NCBI GenBank assembly: GCA_037178675.1
Contig: JAYMGJ010000806.1
Location: 1-36,031 of the forward strand
Length of the DNA stretch: 36,031 nucleotides
Source: Scleroderma bovista
Lineage: Eukaryota > Basidiomycota > Agaricomycetes > Boletales > Sclerodermataceae
Direction: 5' to 3'
The first letter of the stretch is position 1. Each line of letters begins with the position of its first letter. Of the stretch, positions 19,658 through 30,117 are shown one piece after another. The notes under the pieces are model-generated. The model was not told the origin of the DNA. It saw only the letters and a program-made list of their open reading frames with translations, and made no database searches. The position numbers and the translations under genes are program-made.

Positions 19658-19692
19658 GCAGCTCCCGGCCCTCCGCACAACCGGTGAGCTGC
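19645..19692 (+). promoter_or_regulatory. Candidate programmed -1 frameshift signal, element A
   Basis: The heptamer A AAA AAA (19645-19651) lies in the gag frame. A 6-nt spacer is followed by a stem-loop at 19658-19692 whose outer arms GCAGCTC and GAGCTGC pair perfectly; inner CCGG/CCGG can extend the stem. A -1 slip enters a frame giving residues that align with the same region of element C (SAQ..SC, EA.LN..AL.DPNSL). The loop GCAC can pair with GTGC at 19706-19709, a possible pseudoknot. Element C has the same layout with covarying arms. Confidence 0.7.
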
Positions 19693-22600
19693 GTTGACTC
19701 CGGAAGTGCACCCAAGGAGGCTCGCCTCAACGCGTCCGCTCTTTATGACCCTAATTCCCTTATGCCTCATGTTATCCTTTTGTCTTTGATTTACCAGAAC
19801 TCCGTGCACTTGTGGACTCCGGTTCCACGCACTGTTTTGTAGATACCCAATATGCTCTTGGACACTCTCTCTCCACTTACTCCGTTCCTCCGATTGTTCT
19901 CCGGCTCTTTGACGGTACCTCAAATTTTGTAATTACTCAAGCCGTCGATACCTATCAGTGAAATTCCCCGCATCCGGTGATGTCACCCCTATGACCTTTT
20001 ACCTCGCTCCGTTAGACTCTGAATGCTCGATTGTCCTTGGACATAACTGGCTCACCCGCTACAATCCGTTGATTGATTGGGTACTGAGCAGTTTAACATT
20101 CCGGACCCCTGCAGAAAGTTTGCTAGCGCCCCCGTCGACTTCCTCTCCGGTTCAGTCCGGTAACCCTGTCTCTGGCCTCTCCGGCCAATCTGACTCCGGC
20201 CTCTCTGGCCAATCTGACCCCGGCCTCGAGCCATCTGTCGACACTCCGGTTTGCACCCCTCCGCACATCTCCCTGATTAACGCAGCCGCATTCGTGCGTG
20301 CGTGCAAATTAGAGGGATCTACCAAATACCAACTTCAGCTGCGTCCCTCCGACTCAGCAAAGGCTCGTTCTTCCTCCGCCTCTACTCCGCCGGACCTGGA
20401 CATCGTCCCTCCGGAGTATCGCGATTATGCGGATGTGTTCAGCAAGGCGAAGGCCTCTGAACTTCCCCCGCATCGCGAGTACGATCTGAAGATCGACCTC
20501 GAAGAAGGTACCTCTCCACCTCTGGGAACCCTCTACTCACTGTCTCCGGTTGAGCTCTCCGCTCTCCGGACCTTCATCGACGAGAATCTTAATACAGGTT
20601 TCATCCGTCCTACTGCTTCCTCCCATGCTGCTCCGGTCCTCTTCGTAAAAAAGAAGGACGGCTCACTCCGCCTCTGCGTTGACTTCCGAGGCCTAAACAA
20701 AATCACCAAAAAGGACCGCTATCCACTCCCCCTAATCTCTGACCTACTAGACTCTCCAAGCCGTGCTAAGATCTACTCGAAGATCGACCTCCGGCACGCG
20801 TACCACCTAGTCCGGATTGCTCCGGGCGATGAGTGGAAGACCGCCTTCCACACGCGCTATGGGTCTTACGAGTGGTTAGTAATGCCCTTTGGCCTCACTA
20901 ACGCCCCTGCAGCATTCCAGCGCTTTGTCAACATGATCTTTGCTGACATGCTGGATGTCTGCGTCGTCGTATACCTCGACGACATCCTCATCTACTCCGA
21001 GGATATGGAGTCCCACCAGCAGCACGTCCGGGAAGTTCTCCGCCGACTCCGGTTGCATGGCCTCTTCGCCAAACCGGAGAAATGTGAGTTCCACTCGGAC
21101 TCGGTAGAGTACCTTGGCTATCGCCTCTCTCCGGACGGTTTGACTATGTCTCCGGACAAGATCCAAACCATCTCCGACTGGCCTGAACCTCGAAAGGTAA
21201 AGGACATCCAGTCCTTCTTGGGCTTTGCCAATTTCTACCGCCGGTTCATATTCAACTACTCCGACATCGTGGTCCCTCTTACCCGGCTCACCCGGAAAGA
21301 CGCTCCTTGGAACTTCTCCGACGACTGTCGACGCTCCTTCAACGCGCTGAAGCATGCCTTCACCACTGCGCCTATCCTCACCCACTTCATTCCGGATACC
21401 CCTATCATCGTGGAAACCGACGCCTCCGACTACGCCGTCGCTGGCATCTTGTCCATTACCTGCGCCGACGGAGAGATCCGTCCGGTCGCGTACTACTCCC
21501 GGACCTTGACTGCTCCGGAGTTGAACTACGACACCCACGATAAGGAATTGCTTGCTATCTTCGAAGCATTCCGGAACTGGCGCCATTACCTCGAAGGCTC
21601 TGCCTCCCCTATAGACGTCGTCACGGACCACAAAAACCTCGAGTACTTCTCCACCTCAAAAGTCCTCTCCCGCCGGCAAGCCCGGTGGTCTGAATTTTTA
21701 TCTCAATTTAATCTTGTCATTCGTTTCCGTCCCGGGAAACTCGGTGCCAAGCCGGACACCCTCACTAGACGATGGGATGTCTACCCCAAAGAGGGGGATA
21801 GTGGCTACGCCCGGGTTAACCCCCAAAATCTTAGGCCGGTGTTCACTCAAGAACAGCTCTCTAACTCTCTTTGCGCTACTTATCTAGAGTTTCCGGTCCT
21901 CCGTGCAGTCACAATCATGGACGTGGAAACACTCCATAGCGACATCCTCTCCACACTACCCTCTGATCCCATTGCCCAGGTCCACCTCGCAGATCCACCG
22001 GACTCTTGCTGGTCCACAGACGAGGCTGGATTCCTTCGACTAGACGGTCGCATATACGTACCGGACTTGGATGATCTCCGTCTCCGGGTACTCCGGTATC
22101 GACACGATCACCTGCTCGCTGGTCACTTTGGGCAAAACCGGACTCTAGAACTAATCCGGCGTGAGTATACCTGGCCTGGTCTCAGGACCTTCGTCAAGGA
22201 CTACGTCCGGTCCTGTACCTCCTGCGCAAGAGCTAAGACACCGCGCCATAGACCATACGGACTGCTGAAGCAGCTCCCTGTACCGGAGAAGCCTTGGAAC
22301 TCCATCTCAATGGACTTCATAGAGCAACTCCCTTCATCTACCGGCTTTACCGCCATCCTGGTCGTGGTAGACAGGCTTTCTAAACAAGCCATTTTCATCC
22401 CTACTCACGACACCATCACTAGCCCAGAACTCGCAAAGCTCTTCTTGCTCCATGTATTCTCCAAGCACGGTGTCCCCGCCCATGTCACTTCAGATCATGG
22501 TACAGAGTTTGTTTCACACTTCTTCTGGTCACTCGGAAAGGCCCTCGACATGCGCCTCCACTTCACCTCCGGTTACCACCCGGAGGGCGATGGCCAGACT

Positions 22601-23392
22601 GAGCGTTCCAACCAGACTCTTGAACAGTACCTCCGGATCTACTGCAACTACCAGCAGGACAACTGGGCGGACCTACTCCCATTGGCGGAGTTCGCATACA
22701 ACAATGCACCTAGTGCTACTACCGGAGTTTCACCCTTCTTCGCTAACAAAGGTTACCACCCTAACATCTCCGTCTACCCAGAACGAGATATGACCTCCGC
22801 ACGGGCTCGTGACTACGCAGTCGACCTCGAGTCGCTGCATCAATACCTTCGAGAAGAAATGGCCAACGCGCAACTTCGCTACCAAGGTCCGGCTGATGCC
22901 AAACGTACTCCGGCACCGGACTTCAAGGTTGGCGACCAAGTATATGTGAAAGCCAAATACTTCCGGTCTACTCGACCATCCAAAAAGCTATCAGAGAAGA
23001 ACCTGGGGCCCTACACTATCATCGCGCAAGTAGGCTCCCTCTCTTTTACGCTCCGTCTTCCAGATTCCATGCGCGCAGTTCACCCCGTCTTCCATGTCTC
23101 CCAACTCGAACCGGCCATACCTAATACCATACCAGACCGGCTGCAACCTCCTCCGCCACCGGTCGAAGTAGATGGTGAACCGGAGTTCGAGATCTCTGAG
23201 ATCCTCAACTCCAAGGTTGACCGTCGACGCAGAACGTGCAAGTTGCTTTACTTGGTACGTTGGTCCGGTTACGAAGGAACTGACAAAGAAATGTCATGGC
23301 TACTCGCCACGGAACTAGGCAACACTACGGAACTGTTAGAAGATTATCATGTCCGGTACCCGGACAAACCCGGACCACTCGCGTCTATGTAG
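19651..23392 (+). CDS. pol: Pol polyprotein of element A (PR-RT-RNase H-IN-chromodomain)
   Basis: Read by -1 frameshift from gag. Protease has LVDSGSTHCFVD (active Asp codon at 19815). Reverse transcriptase has LFVKKKDGSLRLCVDFRGLN, MPFGLTNAPAAFQRF and YLDD (20972-20983). RNase H has ETDASDYAVAG and TDHKNLEYF. Integrase has an H-H-C-C zinc site ending CTSC and a D-D-35-E core (MDFIEQL; TSDHGTEF; GQTERSN). The C-terminus has a chromodomain with LYLVRWSGY near 23250-23360, typical of chromoviruses that target heterochromatin. The reading frame changes twice inside the protease region, near 19785 and 19951; each is repaired by one extra base in a short run (TTT, CC). The frame is otherwise open from there to the stop, which sits oddly with real decay. 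Confidence 0.9.
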
Positions 23393-23556
23393 TAATACTC
23401 TCGCTCTCTGTTTCTTTTATCCGTCTCTCTTATCTGTTTCACTCTCTGTTTCACTTCATCTTGTAATATCACTCACTAAACTCAGATCACTTTTCTTTAT
23501 AAACAAAAAAGTCAAACTAATTACACTTTCTATTTACAAAATCCGGACCGGACCAC

Positions 23557-24626
23557 TTACTCCGGAACAGCGCCGCCAGGGTTCTCCTGCTCCTCTTGGA
23601 GCCCCTGGACCTCCTGTTTGACCTCCTCCGGGTCGACCTCCGGCTCGCTGTCCTCCGACTCCTCGTCCTCATCCCAAGGCGCCGTGAAGAAACGGCATTC
23701 CTCGAGGAATGTCTCGAGGCCGGCCGTCAACCTCTCATTTCCTTTGGCCACCGAGCGGGTGGCATCCGCGACCCGGCGCATCTGACCGGTCATCTCCTCC
23801 ACCGCTCCGGTCAACCGGTCCAACCGGTCCAGGAATGGCCCAGGGTCAAACCCGGGCCGTTTCCCAGACGGTCCTGGTACTTCGACGATGTCGTCGTCGT
23901 CAACGACCTTCGCAACCGTCTTCTTCTTTTTCCGCTTCTCCCCTCCTCGCGGCGACGTTGCGACCTCCTTCGCCTTGCCCTTCCCTTTGTCCTCTACCGG
24001 ACCCGGACCTCCTACCTCCGGCCACTCGCACTGCTCCTTGAGCCCGGCGCACTTCATGCACGCGTGCTGCTTGGGCCTTTCCGGGTCTCGTTCGCACTTG
24101 GCCTTGTGCTTGGCACAACGAACGCACCTGCCAGGAAATTAATGAAAAATCGTAGAAGAAGATAAAAAACTGCTTACCGGGCTTCCTCACTCCGGTCACC
24201 ACTCGGACCTGCCTCTGGCTCCTCCCTCATCCTCTTCTTCGACGCCTCCTGCGCCATCGCTCTCTGCCTCGCGGCGACCTCTGCAGCCCTTCGCTGCACC
24301 TCCGCCCTGTCTTTCTCCGCCTGCTCACGCGCCTGGCGCTCCGCCTCCTCTCTCGCCTTCCGCTCCGCCTCCGCCTTAGCGCGCTCCGCCTCCTCACGAG
24401 CCCTTGCCTCCGCCTCTTCACGCGCTCGTCGCTCCGCCTCTTCCCTGCGTTGTTTCTCCTCTCTCTTGACCTGCTTGCATCGACGCCTCTCCTTCGTTTT
24501 GGCATCGAGGACGGCCGCCTCGTCTTCGCTACCGGACTGGAGCTCCGGTGTTGTCGCCTTGGTCCAGTCCTTGGACTCGTCCGCAGAAGGGGCAGTAGGG
24601 GTGGTGGATTTGGCAGTGGCAGACAT
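23557..24626 (-). CDS. Antisense Zn2Cys6-type protein encoded within element A
   Basis: Exons 24626-24178 and 24127-23557, joined by a 50-nt intron, give 339 residues. The start is the ATG at 24626 (MSATAKSTTPTAPSADESKD). A long Glu/Arg/Ala coiled coil follows at about residues 65-125. Directly after the splice comes C-X2-C-X6-C-X11-C-X2-C-X6-C (CVRCAKHKAKC ... CMKCAGLKEQC), the spacing of the fungal Zn(II)2Cys6 DNA-binding cluster. Then a basic KKKKTVAK stretch, a second predicted helical segment, and an acidic Glu-rich tail. A TATAAAG lies on this strand about 50 nt upstream. Similar antisense genes are known near the 3' end of gypsy elements in basidiomycetes; their function is not established. 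DNA binding or control of the element is an inference. Confidence 0.75.
24128..24177 (-). other. Intron of the antisense gene
   Basis: Donor GTAAGCAG, acceptor TCCTGGCAG, 50 nt, AT-rich, with TCATTAATTT near the branch position. Splicing brings the first CXXC of the zinc cluster into frame right after exon 1; without it the frame stops at 24174. Confidence 0.75.
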
Positions 24627-24676
24627 GATAAAATCAGTAACAGGAAACTGGGGGTAAAAGCAAGAACCGGTCTGAT

Positions 24677-24684
24677 CTTTATAG
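24677..24684 (-). promoter_or_regulatory. TATA box of the antisense gene
   Basis: CTATAAAG on the minus strand, about 50 nt before the ATG at 24626, consistent with an independent promoter inside element A. Confidence 0.5.
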
Positions 24685-24773
24685 ATCCAAAATTCGTACC
24701 CAGACAATCACTCCGGACTCCGCATTGTTCTAAGCGACCACACGACAGCCTCATTGGGGCCTCATGGGTTCGG

Positions 24774-24791
24774 CCCCTAAAAGGGGGATAC
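24774..24791 (+). other. Polypurine tract of element A
   Basis: AAAAGGGGGA directly precedes the 3' LTR (TGTTACG at 24792), the expected position of the plus-strand primer. Confidence 0.75.
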
Positions 24792-25434
24792 TGTTACGAC
24801 CATGCCCAACTCTGGGTCTTATCCGATCACTCCGGTCGCATCGCAGCTCTACAGCTCAACTCCGGTCGCTCAACGTTTACTCCGGTCGCGCTCGCGCAGA
24901 TATCCTTCCGTTAAGTACGACCCTTGGTCTATGCTCTATTCGTTCGTTACCACACCTCGCCGTTTACCCTGTCTTGACGTGAGTTCTCCGTGTACTCGAT
25001 ATATCTCCTACCTTGTATCATTTTCACCGGACCTGGTTTATTTTACCCGGACCTGACTTTATTTTCGTCGGACCTGGCCTATCCCTTTCTCCGGTTATCC
25101 TTTGTCCGCCTTTTAGGCTGTTTACTTGTCACCGTAAATACTCGTCCCTAGTTCTTACTTAGTATAAGTACTCTGTAGATTATCCTGTACACCTCAGTCT
25201 GAAATCAACCATAGTCTCTACTCCTGATCTTGCCCGTCTCCGTCTCTGTCTCTGTCTCCCCTTCTTGACCGGAACCTACGCAAGGGATCAACGCTCGTTG
25301 TCCTTAGTCGTTGAATCCAAGCGGTCACCAACTCCGGCCGGACTAATCTCTTGTCCAGCCCTCTGCCCTCCCCCTTCGTCCGCTTCTGTCCGGACTTGAC
25401 CGGACCCCCTACCGGAGTAGACCCGGACTTGACA
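24792..25434 (+). repeat. 3' LTR of element A
   Basis: 643 bp, matching the 5' LTR except at three substitutions (early in U3, in the third CGGACCTG unit, and in the gtctctgtct run). Same TG...CA ends. Confidence 0.95.
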
Positions 25435-25435
25435 G

Positions 25436-26048
25436 GGACGAATGATATGGATCATTGACACCATGATAGTATGCATCGTGAAATCGAGGTGGTACGTTGT
25501 GATCTGGGTGCTCTGACTGCAGAGGATGCAATGTTGGCATAGAGCTGTGAGCGTTGTGGTGGAATATATGACATTTGTGTGTAGGGTCCAGGCCGCGATG
25601 TGTACCGGCCAGTATTGCCATGGACATTATAATGCATGCGGCTGTCCCCATGACCTACATCAGACTGCTGTGGATAGACCAGACATATGCCGGGTCCTGG
25701 AAGTTGCTCCAGAGGTTGTTCAGGTAGCTGTGGCAGCCGGGGTGCAAAGGGGTTGGCTGCATTGTAAGGCACAGGGGCTGGATGGGGAGAGCGTAGCGTA
25801 TCTCTTGATGCCCAGGGCCATCTAGTAATGCGTTCAGAAGCTGCGAGTCATGACTGCCCCCTAGCATGGGGCATCCCTCTTGATTCTTACCAATAAGACC
25901 CTCCTCAGCAGCCACAAGCCTTGTGGATGCAGAGGTTAAGGTTGTTTCCTTGACAGCAGAGGTGTGAGTTGGATAGATTCTCGAATGCAGGTTGAATGTG
26001 TCCTTGGAATTGGTTCGTTGCACATGGCCTGCTGCAGCGTTGTGAGTC
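25436..26048 (-). other. Pro/Gln-rich reading frames next to the element B LTR
   Basis: Minus-strand frames directly beyond the LTR-like end at 26049 encode PYNAANPFAPRLPQLPEQPL and RPGPYTQMSYIPPQRSQLYA, then (other frame) FHDAYYHGVNDPYHSS, with shifts between. The low-complexity Pro/Gln/Tyr style resembles gag leaders of gypsy elements like B. If so, the LTR at 26049-26976 would be the 5' LTR of a second, tandem copy cut off by element A. This is a weak assignment. Confidence 0.3.
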
Positions 26049-26976
26049 AAAGTGTGGATTTGGGTCGGAGTAATAACCCAAACACAACACCAACAAAGGA
26101 CTACAAAAAAGTGCGAGTGGTGGTTTACCTCTGTGGTGTCCAGAGAGGATGTGCTGAGGAGGGGGGAAGGGGATCTACCCCAACAGGGTGATGCAGACAG
26201 TGATGCAGGATACTCCTGGGGTACAGGAGTAATAGAAGACGAAGGGGATAGGGGTCTGGACTCTTCCTAAGGCCTAGGAAGTGTCAAAGCAGGGATTGGG
26301 TTGACTGAGACTGAAACAGCAATACTACACCTAGAGATGGGTGCAGCAAGGGGACAAGGGGGCTCCTGATGTCCAGAAGCAATGAGAGATGAAGGATTGA
26401 CTGGTGTAGGGGAAGGTGTGGGTTCGGGTGTTCGAGAGGACAGGAAGTGGGAAGGAGAAGAGAGACGGAAGAGACTTGGGACTTGGACGGTGAATGCTGT
26501 AGATACGGCGGGAACTTGTGACTTTTTAGCTAGACTGACAACTTCGGACGTGAAATGCGGAACTGGGGGGGAATCGGATTGCTGCAGCTCGAGGCTGCTA
26601 CAGGGGGCTTAAGTACAGTACTAATGACGTCAAAGCGCGAGTGGCTCGACGTCCGAGCAGACAATGTATCTAAGGTACAAAGAATACGTCAAAGCTAAAA
26701 TACAAGGGGCGGCAAAGCACTGAGAGGGCCATGCCTCAGGACATAGGGCGCGGGATCTAACCTGGCCGCTTCGGTGCGTTGTAGATGACATACGTCCGCC
26801 CTGCCCTTTGTGGGTCTTGCCGGTCGCAGGACGATCAATACCAGTTACCCGGTACCAACCATAACTCACCCCGAGGTCCGTGGTAGGCGTCCTCACCAAC
26901 GCCCGGGCCCTCTCGAGTGCTTTGTAGATTGGAAATATTTCGTAGTTGCATAGCTAAGTCGTGTTAGTTCCTTACA
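26049..26976 (-). repeat. Probable LTR of element B
   Basis: On the minus strand the sequence begins TGTAAGGAACTAACACG directly after a polypurine tract (AAGGGGGAGG, 26977-26986) that follows the integrase gene, as a 3' LTR should. The far end is set by homology: 26049-26410 is repeated at 28950-29305 at the end of insertion D. The exact end is uncertain because the shared end reads CCACACTTT, not CA. Confidence 0.55.
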
Positions 26977-27092
26977 CCTCCCCCTTACTCAAATATCAAC
27001 TGTCCTCAGTTGATCTCCTTGTCTTCAACGGGGGCAACACCAGCAAGGTCTTCGGGATTAACGAACTGTGTGATTTCAAGAAGGTCGAGTGA
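26977..27092 (-). other. 3' untranslated region and polypurine tract of element B
   Basis: A short gap between the integrase stop and the LTR contains AGTAAGGGGGAGG on the minus strand at 26977-26989, the candidate plus-strand primer. Confidence 0.5.
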
Positions 27093-28944
27093 TCACGGGA
27101 AGTATGGAATGAGGCGGAAGGCGGTGAATTTGAGTTTGGAGAGCATGCCGTTGACTTTGGCTAGGCGATACGATCCTTTTTGAGAGTGCGAGACGACGAC
27201 CATAGGTCCAAAGTATCGTGGTTTGCACTTGGCGTTTGAGGCAGGTTCGACTTTCTTGTTTAGAATGAGAACAAGGGAGCCAGGTTTGAAGTTGAAGTCC
27301 TGGATGGTGTTGGTGAAACGGCGTTCAAAATCAGCGATGGATGCGAAACGACTCTTCAAAAGTCGCTCGTGCATAGATGCAAGTTTGTTGTCTTGTTTGG
27401 CGAGCTGGCGGGCGCGGATGGCGATGAGGTCAGCTGTATTGAGGCGCTGAGAAACATCAGGAATCATGAATGTGGCTTCAGTTATATCAAATGGAAGGAG
27501 GGGCTCAATGCCATGGGCCATGTAGTAGGGAGAATGGCCGGTGGATTTTCGAGTTGTGACGCGATCAGCCCAGAAGACATGATGCGTGAGTGCTGGCCAT
27601 TGTGTGATGTCACCATTGCAGGCCTTGACAAGAGAGTCGCGGATCGTGCGATGGGAGCGCTCGACGATTCCGTTTGCTTGAGAGTTGTAAGCTGAGATAC
27701 AAATGTGACAGATGTGGTATGTCTGCGCGAGCCAGTCAAGTGCAGCTATGAAGGGTGTTCTGTTGTCGGTAATGATCTCTTCAAGTCCTCCCCAACGGCA
27801 GAGGATCTCTTTGAAAATGAAGGCACCGAGGGTGCGACCTGTCTCTGTGCGAAGCATACGGAATTCTGGCCAAGCAGATAGCGAGCAGCGAGCTTGCACA
27901 ATGAATGAAAGCCCGAGGGACTTGGGCATGTGCATGGTGTCGATATGTGCTTTGCGGAAGAGCGGGGCTGGTGTAGCTATGACGGGCGGTAGAACTACTT
28001 TGTTGATGGAGCGGATCTGGCACTGATGGCATGTCTTGATGTACCAAGTAACGTCTTGGTCGAGTGAGGGCCACCAGAAGCAATCTGCGAGAGTATGTCG
28101 GGTAGGATAGAATCCACGATGGCCGAGTTTGTTGTGAATTTCTCGAAGGATGTTGATACGATCTGAACCGAAGATGACCTTCTGGTGACGTCCGGTCTTG
28201 TCATGTCGCCAAAGTTGATCGCCACGAACGAAGAAGTGTCTTGAGTAGCGAGTAAGTCGAGCGCATTCCTTTTCTGATACAGAAGTCGGTAGATGGAGAT
28301 CTTGTAGGTATTTGTCGACAAACCGAAGATCTTGGTCTCTTTTGCGTGTGTCGTCGTCATTTGGTAGTTCAATTTCGATGATTCTGCTGGCATCGTTCTC
28401 CTTTCCCTTCCCTATTGAAAAGATGGAAAACTTTCCGTCCTTGTTCCTCAGTCCTCCTGCTATCCATATACCACATCCCAAGACTTCATCAATCCATTGC
28501 TCCACTTCTTCTTCACTCTCTCCATCTCCTCCTCTCCTTCTCCTAGATAATCCGTCGGGGCCTTGGTGTTTACTAGCGGAAACATGTCGTAGCTTGAAAT
28601 CAAAGGTTTGAATACCAGCAAGCCAACGGTTCATTGACGTGTTTGGTTGGATGTCGGGGTTGTTTAGCATGCCTTTAATGTACTGTGTGTCGACCTCTAC
28701 AGTGAAGTTCTTGACGCCGATTATCCAAACTTTGACTGCTCTGAGCACGTGAAATAGACCATAAAGTTCAAGTTTAGCTTGCGAGTAACGAGATTTGCGC
28801 TCATTCCACATAATTGAGCCGAAGCGGGCAGGACGGCACTTTCTGTCGTTGTCAATTTGAGAAAGGATGTATCCGGCCACGATGTGAGATGAGTTGATGG
28901 CGAGAATTACTTCATTAATGGATGAATAATCGAGCGGGCGATGT
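27093..28944 (-). CDS. pol: Element B pol, RNase H-integrase part
   Basis: The frame opens with RPLDYSSINEVILAINSSHI and VAGYILSQ (RNase H start), has LELYGLFHVLRAV and the ADGLSRR-like DGLSRRRR, then an integrase zinc site (HNKLGHRGF ... CHQCQ) and the core HIDTMHMPKS, ITDNRTPF and GIVERSH, giving catalytic Asp (27940), Asp (27765) and Glu (27660). It ends with an SH3-like GPMVVVSHSQKGSYRLAKV tail and no chromodomain. The open frame extends upstream to 28997, but its first residues come from insertion D. The 5' part of the gene (PR-RT) lies beyond D at 31045-32891. The join also needs one extra C to keep frame. Confidence 0.85.
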
Positions 28945-28949
28945 GAATC

Positions 28950-29305
28950 AAAGTGTGGACTTGGGTCGGAGTAATAACCCAAACACAACACCAACAAAGG
29001 ACTATGAAAATGTGCAAGTGGTGGTTTACCTCCGCGGTGTCCAGAGAGGATGTGCTGAGGAGGGGGGAAGGGGATCTACACCAACAGGGTGATGCAGACG
29101 ATGATGCAGGATACTCCTGGGGTACAGGAGTAATAGAAGACGAAGGGGATAGGGGTCTGGACTCTTCCTAAGGCCTAGGAAGTGTCAAAGCGGGGATTGG
29201 GTTGACTGAGACTGAAACAGCGACACTACACCTAGAGATTGGTGCAGCAAAGGGGCAGGGATGCCTCTGATGTCCAGAGGCGAGGAAGATTGACTGGTAT
29301 GAAGC
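28950..29305. repeat. Terminal repeat shared by insertion D and element B
   Basis: Direct repeat of 26049-26410, with long identical runs such as gaggatgtgctgaggagggg and cctaaggcctaggaagtgtc. A few indels and substitutions separate the copies. Confidence 0.85.
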
Positions 29306-29539
29306 CTAGACTCCGCTTGAGCCTAGTATAAAGAATAGATCTTGAATAACTTGGATAAACTTGACAATATTGAGCCTTTAGACCTTCACTGAAGCCTACA
29401 AGGACTCAAAGACTGAAGGGATACTGACTGAGAGAGTCTGAGAGAGAGATAATTTCGTGCAATTGGGTCTTCTTTCACTGGGCTGAGCCCAGGGGTTTAA
29501 ATACATGGGGGGGCACAGCATTAAAGTACAAAAAGAGAA

Positions 29540-29800
29540 GGGAGTAAGCAGAATTTGTCAAGGATTGGTAAGGGATTGGTAAGAGCTTTGTAAGGGGTTT
29601 GTAAGCGATCAGTAAGCAAGGGATAAGCAGGAATGAGTAAGCATAGGAAGCATGAATAAGCTGCTGAGTAAAGGAATGAGTAAGCTGCATGACAAGATTG
29701 ATTGGTAAGGGAGTGAGTCATCAGCTGAGTAATATACCAAAAATGCGAAAGGGATAGAGTAATACTGATGACAAGAGAGCATCAGTAAGCAAGGGATGAG
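29540..29800. repeat. GTAAG-rich degenerate repeat
   Basis: About ten GTAAG motifs are packed at irregular 10-30 bp steps (for example ggtaagggattggtaag, agtaagcaagg). No coding role is apparent. Confidence 0.45.
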
Positions 29801-30117
29801 TCACTGCACAGCAGAAGGAGTCATTGATGCACAGCCTAAGAAGTTTGATGGGGGGGCTGTGTACCATCAGGAATTTGATGGGACAACAATGGGGAAAATC
29901 TGGGATTAATAGGGGGATTGATCCGAGACAAAACAGCCACAAGAAGGGTACCAGGGGTCCAGAGGTCTTTTGGGGGGTCAGCATACACTAAGGTATAGTG
30001 CATGTGTTCTAGCGCCGCTGAAGCGCAACCATGGGCTCCCTTGACGAGCTTTCTTCTGGGAAAGAACGAGAGAGGGTTCTTCTTCCTAATAGCACTATAA
30101 AGTGGGGGGAATAACTG

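Larger units (their letters stand above)
17500..25434 (+). mobile_element. Element A: Ty3/gypsy chromovirus
   Basis: A complete LTR retrotransposon of 7.9 kb has two 643-bp LTRs starting TGTTACG and ending TTGACA, gag, pol with protease, reverse transcriptase, RNase H, integrase and a C-terminal chromodomain, an antisense spliced gene, and a polypurine tract before the 3' LTR. The LTRs differ at three positions only, so insertion was recent. The 5-bp flanks (atgtt on the left, gggac on the right) do not match. Two one-base shifts in pol may make the sequenced copy non-autonomous. The whole element is rich in CCGG. Confidence 0.95.

Noticed and set aside
20876..21631. 251-codon antisense frame inside element A pol
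   Set aside because: It is the shadow of the conserved RT region in GC-rich codons, with no domain of its own.
23349..24165. Plus-strand frames in the 3' region of element A as extra pol or env genes
   Set aside because: They are mirror frames of the spliced antisense gene, whose coiled coil and cysteine cluster are specific.
28945..28997. The 634-residue frame of element B starting at 28997 as the native protein
   Set aside because: Its first residues (LCLGYYSDPSPHFDSH) are encoded by insertion D; the pol sequence proper starts at RPLDYSS beyond the gaatc border.
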